Source: Streptomyces sp. NBC_01288 (lineage in GTDB: Bacteria; Actinomycetota; Actinomycetes; Streptomycetales; Streptomycetaceae). Taken from it: a stretch of 64,000 nt of DNA. Below the pieces are notes generated by a model, which did not search any database, was not told the DNA's origin, and was given only the letters and a program-made list of their open reading frames with translations. The DNA is taken from contig NZ_CP108427.1 in assembly GCF_035982055.1 (NCBI RefSeq), positions 1,302,001 to 1,366,000 on the forward strand. Direction: 5' to 3'. Of this stretch, positions 38,094 through 46,561 are shown piece after piece (within the stretch, counting starts at the first letter, position 1; every line of letters begins with the position of its first letter). A program made the translations under genes and the position numbers.

Positions 38094-39037
38094 GCGCGCC
38101 TCCCCTCGCGGCCGGCGACGAGGGCGTCGACGGAGACCGTGAGCTGGGCCGGGTCGACCGGGGCCCGGTCCTCGACCCGCTCGCCGGCGCCCGGCCGGAC
38201 CCGGCTGGTCATCCAGGAAGCCAGGTGGCGGTAGCAGGCGCGCCGGTCGGCCGGGGAGAGCGGCGCCCGCCGGATCGACGAGGCGAAGCCCCAGACGTAC
38301 TCGGCCAGCAGGCGGGGCGTCGGGTGCAGCGCGCCGGCCCGGCGCGGGTCCAGGTTGACGCACCGGGCGCGCTTGGAGGGGTTGGCGCGTTCGGCGCGGG
38401 TGGGGTGGTCGCGGCGGAAGTACAGCAGTTCCGGGACCTGGTGAAAGCGTCCGTGCAGGGTGATCTCGGCGACGAAGGTGCGATCCGCGTGGTGGTAGCT
38501 GTCCATCGGTTTCACCCGGCGCAGCACGTCGGCGCGGATCACGCCGTAGAAGTCGTCGCCGCCCGGCTCGAACAGCAGGCTGCGGAAGCGGTCCGGTGCG
38601 TGCGGGGAGTCGGTGGCGAGCGTGTAGTCGTAGGGCACCGTCACCTGGCCGTCGCCGTCGATGACCGCCTGGTCGGTGTGGGCGAGGATCACGTCAGGGC
38701 GCTCGTCCAGTGCTTCTATGCAGCGCGTCAGCAGGTCGCGGCCGTAGAGGTCGTCGTGCGAGGCCCACTTGAACAACTCGCCGCGGGACTCGGCGAAGAC
38801 GTGGTTGTGGTTCGGGGTGGCGCCGATGTTGCGGGGCAGCCGGAGGTAGCGGATGCGGGAGTCCTGCGCGGCGTACTTGCGGCAGATGGTCTCGGTGGCG
38901 TCGGTCGAGGCGTTGTCGGAGACGACCAGTTCGAAGTCCTCGTAGGTCTGGCCGAGCAGGGCGTCGAACGACTCGGCCAGGTACTCCTCGCCGTTGTACA
39001 CGGGCAGGCCGATGCTCAGCCTCGGTCGGTCGGTCAT
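38090..39037 (-). CDS. Family 2 glycosyltransferase
   Basis: A 315-residue inverting GT-A enzyme. Seen: N-terminal LSIGLPVYNGEEYLAESFDALLGQTYEDFELVVSDN split as nucleotide-binding strands, and the metal-binding acidic pair in KWASHDDLYG. No membrane segment, so it adds one sugar to the lipid-linked repeat unit on the cytoplasmic face. Overlaps both neighbours by 4 bp. Confidence 0.92.
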   Translation of the reverse strand: MTDRPRLSIGLPVYNGEEYLAESFDALLGQTYEDFELVVSDNASTDATETICRKYAAQDSRIRYLRLPRNIGATPNHNHVFAESRGELFKWASHDDLYGRDLLTRCIEALDERPDVILAHTDQAVIDGDGQVTVPYDYTLATDSPHAPDRFRSLLFEPGGDDFYGVIRADVLRRVKPMDSYHHADRTFVAEITLHGRFHQVPELLYFRRDHPTRAERANPSKRARCVNLDPRRAGALHPTPRLLAEYVWGFASSIRRAPLSPADRRACYRHLASWMTSRVRPGAGERVEDRAPVDPAQLTVSVDALVAGREGRRA

Positions 39038-40332
39038 GAGGTCCTCACTTCGGGGATGGTTTCGCGGTGGCGCTCGCGCAGGGCGGAGCGCAGTTGCAGC
39101 CACCACACGGCCGAGCCGCTGATGGTCGCGGCGGCGACGCCCCAGGCCGAGCCGGCCGTACCGGCGAGGGCCGCCCCGCCGAGTCCGCCGCCGACGTAGC
39201 AGGCGGAGGCGAACAGCTGGCATTTCAGGCTGCGCCGGGCGGCACCGAGTGCTCGGAGTCCGGCCGCCGCTCCGGTGCCGAGGCCCGCTCCCGCGACGCT
39301 GAGGGTGATCTGCACGATGAGGTGCGAGGAGGAGTGCCAGACGTCGCCGAGCGCCAACTCGCCGAGCCTGCCCGGCATCAGCAGCAGCGCCGAGCCCCAG
39401 AGCAGCGCTCCGGTGGCCTGTCCCCCGCCGAGCAGGAGGCAGAACCTGCCCAGTCGGTGCGGGGCCTGCCGCAGCACGCGTGCCGCCTCGGGGACGGTGA
39501 CCAGCGACAGCCCCATCAGTACGGCGAGGAAGGGGCCGAGGAGGAGTTCGGCACCGCGCACCGCGCCCACCGCGCTCACTCCGACGATCGCGCCGAGGCC
39601 GTACGCGCGGAGCTGGCTCGCGCCGCTGAGGCTGACGTTCTCGACCAGGTACCGGTAGCCGAGATCGCGCTGTTCGCGCAGCCACCCGCGGGCCTGTGAT
39701 GTGCGGGGCCGGATGCCGGACTGGACGCAGCCGTACCCCGCGGCCACCGTGGCGGACGCGCCCCAGGCGAGCACGAAGGCGGCCACGGTGCCGACATGGG
39801 CCGCCACCACCATGGCGGGGATGAGCGCGACGCCCCACACGATGTCGTTGACGAACGCCTTCCGCCCGTCACCGGCGGCGAAGAACGAGAACCGCCAGGC
39901 GTCCTGGAGCAGCAGCCCCGGCATCATGAGACCGAGGGCGGCGAACGCGGGCCCCACCCGGCCGCCGAGGCCGAGCCCGGCCGCCAGACACAGCACTCCG
40001 AGGGCCGTACCGACGCAGAGCGCCGTACCCGTCGAGCGGGTCACCGCCCCGCGCCAGGACGGCTCCGGCACCCCGCTGAAGCGCACCACGAGCGGGTCGG
40101 TGGCCAGGCCGCGGGAGACGTTGAGCACCACGCCGTAGGTCACCCAGGCGAGGCTGAACACGCCGAACGCGGTCACCCCCAGCGAGCGGGCCACGTAGAT
40201 ACCCACCGCGAAGTTGCTGATGCTGGAGGCCGCCTGGTCGGCCAGTCCCCAGGAGAGCCGGCCGACGAGGGCGCGCTTGGCGGACCGGGCCGGTGTGGTC
40301 GCCTTCTCCCCGTCGGTGGTCATCGGCGTCAT
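39034..40332 (-). CDS. Oligosaccharide flippase (Wzx-like, MOP superfamily)
   Basis: A 432-residue membrane protein with about 12 hydrophobic helices. It begins LSWGLADQAASSISNFAVGIYVARSLG, the usual Wzx/MurJ-type opening. It should move the undecaprenyl-linked repeat unit across the membrane for polymerisation. The start ATG 40332 overlaps the DUF4910 gene stop. A second ATG lies three codons inside. Confidence 0.87.
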   Translation of the reverse strand: MTPMTTDGEKATTPARSAKRALVGRLSWGLADQAASSISNFAVGIYVARSLGVTAFGVFSLAWVTYGVVLNVSRGLATDPLVVRFSGVPEPSWRGAVTRSTGTALCVGTALGVLCLAAGLGLGGRVGPAFAALGLMMPGLLLQDAWRFSFFAAGDGRKAFVNDIVWGVALIPAMVVAAHVGTVAAFVLAWGASATVAAGYGCVQSGIRPRTSQARGWLREQRDLGYRYLVENVSLSGASQLRAYGLGAIVGVSAVGAVRGAELLLGPFLAVLMGLSLVTVPEAARVLRQAPHRLGRFCLLLGGGQATGALLWGSALLLMPGRLGELALGDVWHSSSHLIVQITLSVAGAGLGTGAAAGLRALGAARRSLKCQLFASACYVGGGLGGAALAGTAGSAWGVAAATISGSAVWWLQLRSALRERHRETIPEVRTS

Positions 40333-41603
40333 GTCTTGATCAGCCCTGCCTCGTGCAGAGCGCCGGCCGCACCGGCGACGGTGTCGAACGGCAGCCCGGA
40401 CCGCTCGGCGACGTCCAGCAGACTGTGCTCGCCGTCGGAGAGGTTGAGCACCCAGAGCATGGCCATCTGGGCCTGCTTGGTGTCGCTGCGCCCACCGAGC
40501 GCGTCGTACAACCCGCGCCGGCCCAACTGCGGTTCGCCGTAGGGGCTGAGGTTGAGGTACCGCCGGTTGCGGTCGAGAACGGCGAACGCCTCGCGACAGA
40601 CCGCGAGGGTGTCCGCCATCGCCGTCGGGGAGACGTAGTCCAGGTTGTCCGCCGAGGTGTGGTATTCGGGGTAGCCCGCGTACGGGGTCCGGGTGAGCGA
40701 GCCCACGCCCAGGTTGAAGCCGGGCGAGCAGTACTGCCGCTCGTCGTAGCCGTACGGGGTGAACTCGTTGACGCGGTGCGGGCGTTCGGACGCCGCGAGC
40801 ACGTGCCGCAGCACCCGGTCGATCTCCGCGTCGCCGCGCCTGCTCTGCTTGTACGTCACCTGCCCCGGGTCCCCGGCGCAGGCCAGCACGAGGCCGTGCT
40901 TGACCCGGTCCACCCGCTCCGCGTTGCGCGCGAGCCAGGTGATCGCCCCGATGGTGCCGGGCGCGTAGATGAACCGGTAGGTGTAGTACGGCGTTTGCTC
41001 CGCCAGCTGCCGGGCGAGGAACGTCGCCACCGCGATGCCGGCCAGGTTGTCGTTGGCCAGCGACGGATGGCAGGTGTGGCAGGAGACGATCACCTCGTCG
41101 GCGACCTGTCCGGGGACGACGTGCTCGGCGTAGGTGAGGTGGCCGTCGGCGAGGGTGGAGTCGATCCGCACCTCGTAGTCGCCGTCCGGCAGCGCGTCCA
41201 GGGTCTCCTGGGCCAGGCAGAAGCCCCACTCCGGCTTGTAGTAACTGGTGCGGTACGGAACCCAGTTGGGCTGGTCCGGCAGGGTGTGCAGGTGCGCGCG
41301 CAGCTCGGACAGGGGCATGGTCCTCGCCACCGGCACGCTGTAGCCGAGGACGTGCAGGCTGGACTCGGCGAAGTCGACGACCCGCCGGCCGGTGCTGTCG
41401 GCGATGTACGCGTCCCGGATGTTCCACTCCTGTGGAACGGTCCAATCGAGCACCTGCGTCCCGGTCGGCACCTCGTGCACCTGCAACGGGACGTACTCAC
41501 CGACGATGTCCAGGGTGGCGCGCACCCCGTCGCCGGTGATGCTCCGGCAGAGCGGGTACATCCGCTCCACCAGGCCGTACATTTCCTCGCCCACGTCGGT
41601 CAT
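40329..41603 (-). CDS. DUF4910 aminopeptidase-like protein
   Basis: A 424-residue protein of the DUF4910/M28-like peptidase group. The metal-ligand motif CHTCHPSLANDNLAG and later YHTSADNLDYV are conserved. The C-terminal ~80 residues look like a winged helix (VAERSGLPFDTVAGAAGALHEAGLI). Such genes recur in sugar-modification clusters beside cytidylyltransferase and C-methyltransferase genes, but I know of no proven reaction. Overlaps both neighbours (ATGA). It may hydrolyse an amide on a nucleotide sugar rather than a peptide; this is speculative. Confidence 0.8.
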   Translation of the reverse strand: MTDVGEEMYGLVERMYPLCRSITGDGVRATLDIVGEYVPLQVHEVPTGTQVLDWTVPQEWNIRDAYIADSTGRRVVDFAESSLHVLGYSVPVARTMPLSELRAHLHTLPDQPNWVPYRTSYYKPEWGFCLAQETLDALPDGDYEVRIDSTLADGHLTYAEHVVPGQVADEVIVSCHTCHPSLANDNLAGIAVATFLARQLAEQTPYYTYRFIYAPGTIGAITWLARNAERVDRVKHGLVLACAGDPGQVTYKQSRRGDAEIDRVLRHVLAASERPHRVNEFTPYGYDERQYCSPGFNLGVGSLTRTPYAGYPEYHTSADNLDYVSPTAMADTLAVCREAFAVLDRNRRYLNLSPYGEPQLGRRGLYDALGGRSDTKQAQMAMLWVLNLSDGEHSLLDVAERSGLPFDTVAGAAGALHEAGLIKT

Positions 41604-42625
41604 CGGCGCCACCGCAGGGTGTCGTCGACGGTGCCTGCGTCGGTCGCCGCGCGCAGCACGGCGAGGCGGGTGAAGCGGCGGTCGAAGTCCTCCCGGGTCA
41701 GGTCGAACTTCCGGTAGGCGTCGGCGAGTTCGAGCGCGCCCTGCTTCACCGTCCACTCGCAGTCGAAGCCGGGGATCGCATCGCGGAAGCGGGAGAAGTC
41801 CACCCGGTAGGACCGCGGGTCGGCACCGTTCTCCCCGGTGATCACCACCTTCGCGCCGGCCACCGCCTCGGCGACCTGGTCGGCGATCTCGGCGACCGTG
41901 ACGTTGTTGATCTCGCTGCCGATGTTGAACGCCCGGTCGTGCACCGCGTCGCGCGGCGCGGTCAGCGCGGCCGTGAAGGCGCGGGCGATGTCGGCGGCGT
42001 GCACCAGCGGGCGCCAGGGTGTGCCGTCGGAGAGGACAAGGACCTCGCCGGACAGGAGCGCGTGGCCGACCAGGTTGTTCAGCACGATGTCGGCGCGCAG
42101 CCGGGGCGAGAAGCCGAAGGCGGTGGCGTTGCGCATGAACACCGGGGTGAAGTCGTCGTCGGCCAGTTCGTGCAGGTCGTCCTCGACCCGCACCTTCGAC
42201 TCCGCGTACGGCGTCACCGGGCGCAGCGGGGCATCCTCCGTGACCAGGCCGTCGCCGCCGGAGGCGCCGTAGACGGAGCAGGTCGACGCGTACAGGAAGC
42301 GCCCGACTCCGGCGTCCCGGGCCAGTTTCGCCAGTCGTACGGACGCGTGGTGGTTGATGTCGTAGGTGAGTTCCGGCGCCAGTGAGCCGAGCGGGTCGTT
42401 GGAGAGTGCGGCCAGGTGGATCACGGCGTCCACCCCGGCCACGTGGTCGGCGGTGATGTCGCGCAGGTCCACCCGTACCCCGGGCGGGTCGGCGGGCTGC
42501 GGGCCGAGGACGGAGTCGGCGAACAGGCCGGAGTCGAGGCCGACGACCTCGTGTCCGGCGGCCGTGAGGACGGGTGCCATGACGGTGCCCAGATAGCCCT
42601 GGTGTCCGGTCAGTAGTACGCGCAA
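41600..42625 (-). CDS. NAD-dependent sugar epimerase/dehydratase (extended SDR)
   Basis: A 341-residue extended short-chain dehydrogenase. The NAD motif GHQGYLG (a variant of GxxGxxG), a catalytic serine/threonine in ASTCSVYG and YAESKVRVE (YxxxK) are present. TTG 42625 is the start, with a GGGGGG run about 11 bp upstream. It probably modifies the nucleotide sugar of this module (4-keto reduction or epimerisation). Six bp separate it from the PIG-L gene. Confidence 0.88.
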   Translation of the reverse strand: MRVLLTGHQGYLGTVMAPVLTAAGHEVVGLDSGLFADSVLGPQPADPPGVRVDLRDITADHVAGVDAVIHLAALSNDPLGSLAPELTYDINHHASVRLAKLARDAGVGRFLYASTCSVYGASGGDGLVTEDAPLRPVTPYAESKVRVEDDLHELADDDFTPVFMRNATAFGFSPRLRADIVLNNLVGHALLSGEVLVLSDGTPWRPLVHAADIARAFTAALTAPRDAVHDRAFNIGSEINNVTVAEIADQVAEAVAGAKVVITGENGADPRSYRVDFSRFRDAIPGFDCEWTVKQGALELADAYRKFDLTREDFDRRFTRLAVLRAATDAGTVDDTLRWRR

Positions 42626-42631
42626 GGTTGT

Positions 42632-43279
42632 TCAACCCCCCAGGTTGAGCGTGAGTTTGGTGACGGCGAACGCCTCGGCGTATCGCTCGTGGCATTCGAT
42701 GCCGCGGATCCGCGCGAGGCCGAGGAAGGCCTCCCGGTCGTACCAGGGCCGGTGGCGCTGCGAGGCGTAGTGCTCCTGAAGCAGCCGCACCTTCTGTTCG
42801 GCGGTCTCCGGCGACAGCGGCTGGTACGCCGCCATGCGGCCGAGATCGCCGTCCCACTTGACGATCTCGTAGCCGAGCGCGAGGTGGTCGCGGAACGCGG
42901 TGGGAATCAGCCGCGCCAGGCCGCGGTGGTCCTGGTGCGCGTCATCGGTACGCGGGGCCAGGATCAGATCCGGGTCGGTCCGCTCGCGCAGTTCCTCGAC
43001 CGCGGCCTTGGCCTCGTCCCAGTGCGTGGGCAGCCGGCCGTCCGGCAGCTTGTGCACGGTCAGCCGCAGGTCGGCGCCCGGGCAGAAGGCGGTGAGCGCG
43101 GCCTGTTCCTCCTGCTCGCGCTCGCTGCCGCCGCCGGAGAGCACCAGCGCGTCGACGCGGATGCCCGGCCGCGCCTGACAGAGCGTCAACAGCGTGCCGC
43201 CGGCGCCGATGGCGATGTCGTCGCAGTGGGCGCCCACGACGACGATCCGGTCGAGAGGACCGGCTCCGAGCCTGATCAC
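42632..43279 (-). CDS. PIG-L family deacetylase
   Basis: A 215-residue LmbE/PIG-L metal-dependent N-deacetylase. Seen: the zinc motif GAHCDDIAIGAGG and the second ligand region DDAHQDHRGLARL. Family members de-acetylate GlcNAc-type sugars or related amides. GTG 43279 follows GGAGGTG and overlaps the nucleotidyltransferase stop by 4 bp. It suggests that an N-acetyl or N-acyl group is removed during precursor synthesis. Confidence 0.9.
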   Translation of the reverse strand: MIRLGAGPLDRIVVVGAHCDDIAIGAGGTLLTLCQARPGIRVDALVLSGGGSEREQEEQAALTAFCPGADLRLTVHKLPDGRLPTHWDEAKAAVEELRERTDPDLILAPRTDDAHQDHRGLARLIPTAFRDHLALGYEIVKWDGDLGRMAAYQPLSPETAEQKVRLLQEHYASQRHRPWYDREAFLGLARIRGIECHERYAEAFAVTKLTLNLGG

Positions 43280-44070
43280 GCACGCACCTCCGCGCTGTCC
43301 CGCTCCCACACGGCCCACGGACGGTCGCCCCGGGTGTAGGCCTCGTCGAGCGCGGCGCGCTCCTTCACGGTGTCGGTCGGCTTCCAGAAGCCGCGGTGCT
43401 GATGCGCCACCAGCCGTCCGCGCTTGGCCAGTTGGGCGCATCCGTCGGCGACCAGGTCCCCGTTCTCCGGTATGTGGTCGAAGACCTCCTGGCGGAGGAC
43501 GAAGTAGCCGCCGTTCTCCCACAGCGGCATGTCGCTCACCGCGGTGATGCCGCCTACGAGGCCGTCCTCGCCCAACTCCACGCAGTGGAACGAGGATTGT
43601 GGCGGTACGACCATCATCGACGCCCCGGCGTCGCGCAGGGCGAACCGGTCGATCATCTCGGGCAGCGGGGCGTCGGTGAGCACGTCGGCGTAGTTGGCGA
43701 GGAACATCTCGTCGCCGTCCAGATGGTGTCGCACCCGGCGCAGCCGCTCCCCGATCGGTGACTCGATGCCGGTCTGCGCGAACGTGATCGTCCAGTCCGC
43801 GATGTCGGTGGACAGCAACTCGGTGCGCCCGCCCCGCAGGACGAAGTCGTTGGACGCCGTCTCCTCGTAGTTGAGGAAGAACTCCTTGATGTGGTGCGCC
43901 CCGTAGCCGAGGCACAGGATGAACTCCTTGTGCCCGAAGTGCGCGTAGTAGCGCATGACGTGCCAGATCAGCGGTCTCGGCCCGACCATCGCCATGGGCT
44001 TGGGCACGTCGTCGGAGGTTCCGTTGCGCATGCGCATCCCGTAACCGCCGCAGAACAGGACGACCTTCAT
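43276..44070 (-). CDS. Glucose-1-phosphate cytidylyltransferase-like nucleotidyltransferase
   Basis: A 264-residue sugar-nucleotidyltransferase of the RfbF type. Seen: CGGYGMRMRNGTSDDVPKPM (nucleotide-binding loop), ANYADVLTDAPL (metal Asp) and the RfbF-like end HRGFWKPTDTVKERAALDE. It would make CDP-glucose or a relative. The usual partner CDP-glucose 4,6-dehydratase is not in the window. Start ATG 44070 overlaps the methyltransferase stop. Confidence 0.88.
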   Translation of the reverse strand: MKVVLFCGGYGMRMRNGTSDDVPKPMAMVGPRPLIWHVMRYYAHFGHKEFILCLGYGAHHIKEFFLNYEETASNDFVLRGGRTELLSTDIADWTITFAQTGIESPIGERLRRVRHHLDGDEMFLANYADVLTDAPLPEMIDRFALRDAGASMMVVPPQSSFHCVELGEDGLVGGITAVSDMPLWENGGYFVLRQEVFDHIPENGDLVADGCAQLAKRGRLVAHQHRGFWKPTDTVKERAALDEAYTRGDRPWAVWERDSAEVRA

Positions 44071-45317
44071 GCCGTGACCTCCTTCAAGGCGCCCTCGACG
44101 ACGCTCAGTTCGGGGATCGGGAAGACCAGCCGGCCGCCCCACTCGTGCACGAACGACAGCTGCTCGACCAGCTCGGCCCGCAGGTTCCACGGGAGGACGA
44201 GGACGTAGTCCGGCTTGTCGGCGGCTATCTGCTCGGGCGGCAGGATCGGGATGCGGGTGCCCGGGGTGAACCTGCCGTGCTTGTACGGATTGCGGTCGAC
44301 CGTGTACGCGAGCAGGTCGGGCCGGATGCCGCAGTGGTTGAGCAGGGTGTTGCCCTTGCCCGGGGCGCCGTAGCCGACGACCGTCTCGCCGCGCTCGGCC
44401 GCCTCGATGAGGAACCGCAGCAGGTCCCGGCGCACCTTGGCCACCCGGGCGGAGAACTCGGTGTACCCCGACAGCTCCTGCAAGCCGGCGGCCTTCTCCC
44501 GGGCCAGCACGTCGGCCACCCGCTGCGACGGCTCGCCCGCCACCTCGGCCGGCCGGGCCCACAGCCGGATGGAGCCGCCGTGCGTGGGCAGCAACTCGAC
44601 GTCCACGAGGGCGAGTCCGCCGCTCGCGAGGGCCCGGATCGCGGAGGCGACCGTGTAGTACTGGAAGTGCTCGTGGTAGATCGTGTCGTACTGGTTCTCC
44701 TCGATCAGGGTCAGCAGGTGCTGCACCTCGACGGAGACCCAGCCGTCGTCGGCGACCAGTGCGCGCAGTCCCTGGGTGAACCCGACGACGTCGGGGATGT
44801 GCGCGTACACGTTGTTGGCCACGACCAGGTCCGCCGGGCCGTGCTCGGCGCGGACGGCCGAGCCGGTGTCGGGGCTCAGGAACTCCGTGTGCGTGGGCAC
44901 CCCCGCCTCGCGCGCCGCGGCACCGACGTTCACCGACGGTTCGATGCCCAGGCAGCGGATCCCCCGGTCCACCACGTGCCGCAGCAGGTAGCCGTCGTTG
45001 CTCGCGACCTCCACCACGAAGGCGTCGGGGCCGAGGTCGAGGCGCTGTACGGCGCCGTCGACGAACGTGCGCGCGTGCTCCACCCAGGAGGTCGAGAACG
45101 AGGAGAAGTACGCGTACTCCTTGAACGTCTCCTCCGGCGTGATCAGCGGCGGGAGCTGCGCCAGCCAGCAGTCGGTGCAGACCCGCAGGTTCAGCGGGTA
45201 CGTCTGCTCCGGCCGGTCCAGTTGGTCCGCGGCGAGAAAGCTCTCACATGGCGGTGTCGCTCCAAGATCGACGACGCTCGTCGTCGCTTCCGAGCCGCAG
45301 AGTCGGCATCGTGTCAT
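44067..45317 (-). CDS. Sugar C-methyltransferase (zinc-containing, SAM-dependent)
   Basis: A 416-residue three-part methyltransferase. The N-terminal zinc domain has CRLCGS and CTDC. The SAM-binding domain has VVEVASNDGYLLRHV. The C-terminal Methyltransf_14 domain has VGYGAPGKGNTLLNHCGI and YTVDRNPYKHGRFTPGT. This is the layout of TylC3/NovU-type enzymes that methylate C-3 or C-5 of NDP-4-keto sugars. It therefore predicts a branched-chain sugar in the polymer. Overlaps both neighbours by 4 bp. Confidence 0.9.
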   Translation of the reverse strand: MTRCRLCGSEATTSVVDLGATPPCESFLAADQLDRPEQTYPLNLRVCTDCWLAQLPPLITPEETFKEYAYFSSFSTSWVEHARTFVDGAVQRLDLGPDAFVVEVASNDGYLLRHVVDRGIRCLGIEPSVNVGAAAREAGVPTHTEFLSPDTGSAVRAEHGPADLVVANNVYAHIPDVVGFTQGLRALVADDGWVSVEVQHLLTLIEENQYDTIYHEHFQYYTVASAIRALASGGLALVDVELLPTHGGSIRLWARPAEVAGEPSQRVADVLAREKAAGLQELSGYTEFSARVAKVRRDLLRFLIEAAERGETVVGYGAPGKGNTLLNHCGIRPDLLAYTVDRNPYKHGRFTPGTRIPILPPEQIAADKPDYVLVLPWNLRAELVEQLSFVHEWGGRLVFPIPELSVVEGALKEVTA

Positions 45318-46561
45318 CTGCTGTCCCCATCCCCCCTGCTCGCGTGGGTGTCCCCACCGCGAGCCAGTGCTGACCGACCCGCGATCGCGGTGCGGTACTC
45401 CTCCAGCAGGCGCTCCAGGCCGACGGCCGGGCTGAATCCCTGCTCGTAGTGGCGCCGGGCCGCCTGCCCCATCTCCCGGTTGCGGTCCGGCTCGGCCGCG
45501 ATCCGGCGTAGGCAGGACGCGAGCGAGGCGGGCTCGCCCGGCCGGTGCAGCAGCCCGGTGACGCCGTCCTCGACGAGTTCGACGAAGGCGCCGTGACCGG
45601 CGGCGACGGTCGGCACCCCGGCCGCCATCGCCTCCACGACCACCAGGCCGAACGCCTCCAGCCAGGTCGAGGGAGCCACCACGGCGACCGACCGCGCGAC
45701 GGCCTCCCGGCACTCCGCCGCGTCCAACAGGCCGACGTAGCGCACGTCGTCCCGGCCCGCGGCCCAGGCGGTCACCTCGGGCTCCAGCGGCCCGGTGCCG
45801 GCGATCACGAGCGGTACGCCCACACCACCGGCCGCCGCGATCTCGTCCCACGCGGTCATGAGCAGCCGCACGCCCTTGGCCTCCGCGAGCCGGCCGAGAT
45901 ACAGCACGTGCTCGCCGTCACCCGTGCGGCGACTGCCCGGCTCCGGAACGAAGTTGTGCTTCACCGCCAGCCGCTCGGCCGGCATGCCGGAACGCACCAG
46001 GACGTCGCGCTGCGCGGCGGAGATACAGAGGAAGCGCTCCACGCCGGTCCACCAGCGCCGCCGGTTGACCGACAGGCTGACCGCGAGCGGCACGGTCGCC
46101 AGGCGGGAGTTGCGGTAGCAGCCGTGCCGGACGGCGGGCAGTGGCGTCGAGCCGACGCACTCGGTGCACGGCCGGCCGTCCCGCTGGAGTGTGCCGGGCG
46201 GGCAGACCTGGGTGTAGTTGTGCAACGTGGCGACGGCGGGGACTCCGGCGTCGGCGCAGGCGGCGAGGACCGCGGGCGACAGGAGCGGGAACACGTTGTG
46301 GACGTGCACGACGTCCGGCCGCTCGGCCCGCAGCTTGGCCGCGAGTTCCGTGCGCACTCCCGGGTTCCACGGCACCAGGAGCGGCACCGCGACCTTCCCG
46401 AGGAGGGAGCGGCCGCCGATGTCGTCGCTGCGCCGCTCGAACACCTCGACCCGATGGCCGGCCGCGCGCAGCAGCTCCACCTCCTGGTCGACGACCTTGT
46501 TCTCCCCGCTCGGCTGCGCCGAGTTGTAGCGGTTGTGCACCACGAGAACGTGCATGCTCAC
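45314..46561 (-). CDS. Family 4 glycosyltransferase
   Basis: A 415-residue retaining GT-B enzyme. The N-terminal MHVLVVHNRYNSAQPSGENK fits the acceptor domain, and the C-terminal donor domain has VVAPSTWLEAFGLVVVEAMAAGVPTVA with the E-x7-E pattern. It contains several cysteines around residues 125-145 (VCPPGTLQRDGRPCTEC), a pattern seen in a subset of polysaccharide GT4 enzymes. GTG 46561 overlaps the polymerase stop (GTGA); ATG two codons later is possible. Confidence 0.9.
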   Translation of the reverse strand: MSMHVLVVHNRYNSAQPSGENKVVDQEVELLRAAGHRVEVFERRSDDIGGRSLLGKVAVPLLVPWNPGVRTELAAKLRAERPDVVHVHNVFPLLSPAVLAACADAGVPAVATLHNYTQVCPPGTLQRDGRPCTECVGSTPLPAVRHGCYRNSRLATVPLAVSLSVNRRRWWTGVERFLCISAAQRDVLVRSGMPAERLAVKHNFVPEPGSRRTGDGEHVLYLGRLAEAKGVRLLMTAWDEIAAAGGVGVPLVIAGTGPLEPEVTAWAAGRDDVRYVGLLDAAECREAVARSVAVVAPSTWLEAFGLVVVEAMAAGVPTVAAGHGAFVELVEDGVTGLLHRPGEPASLASCLRRIAAEPDRNREMGQAARRHYEQGFSPAVGLERLLEEYRTAIAGRSALARGGDTHASRGDGDSR

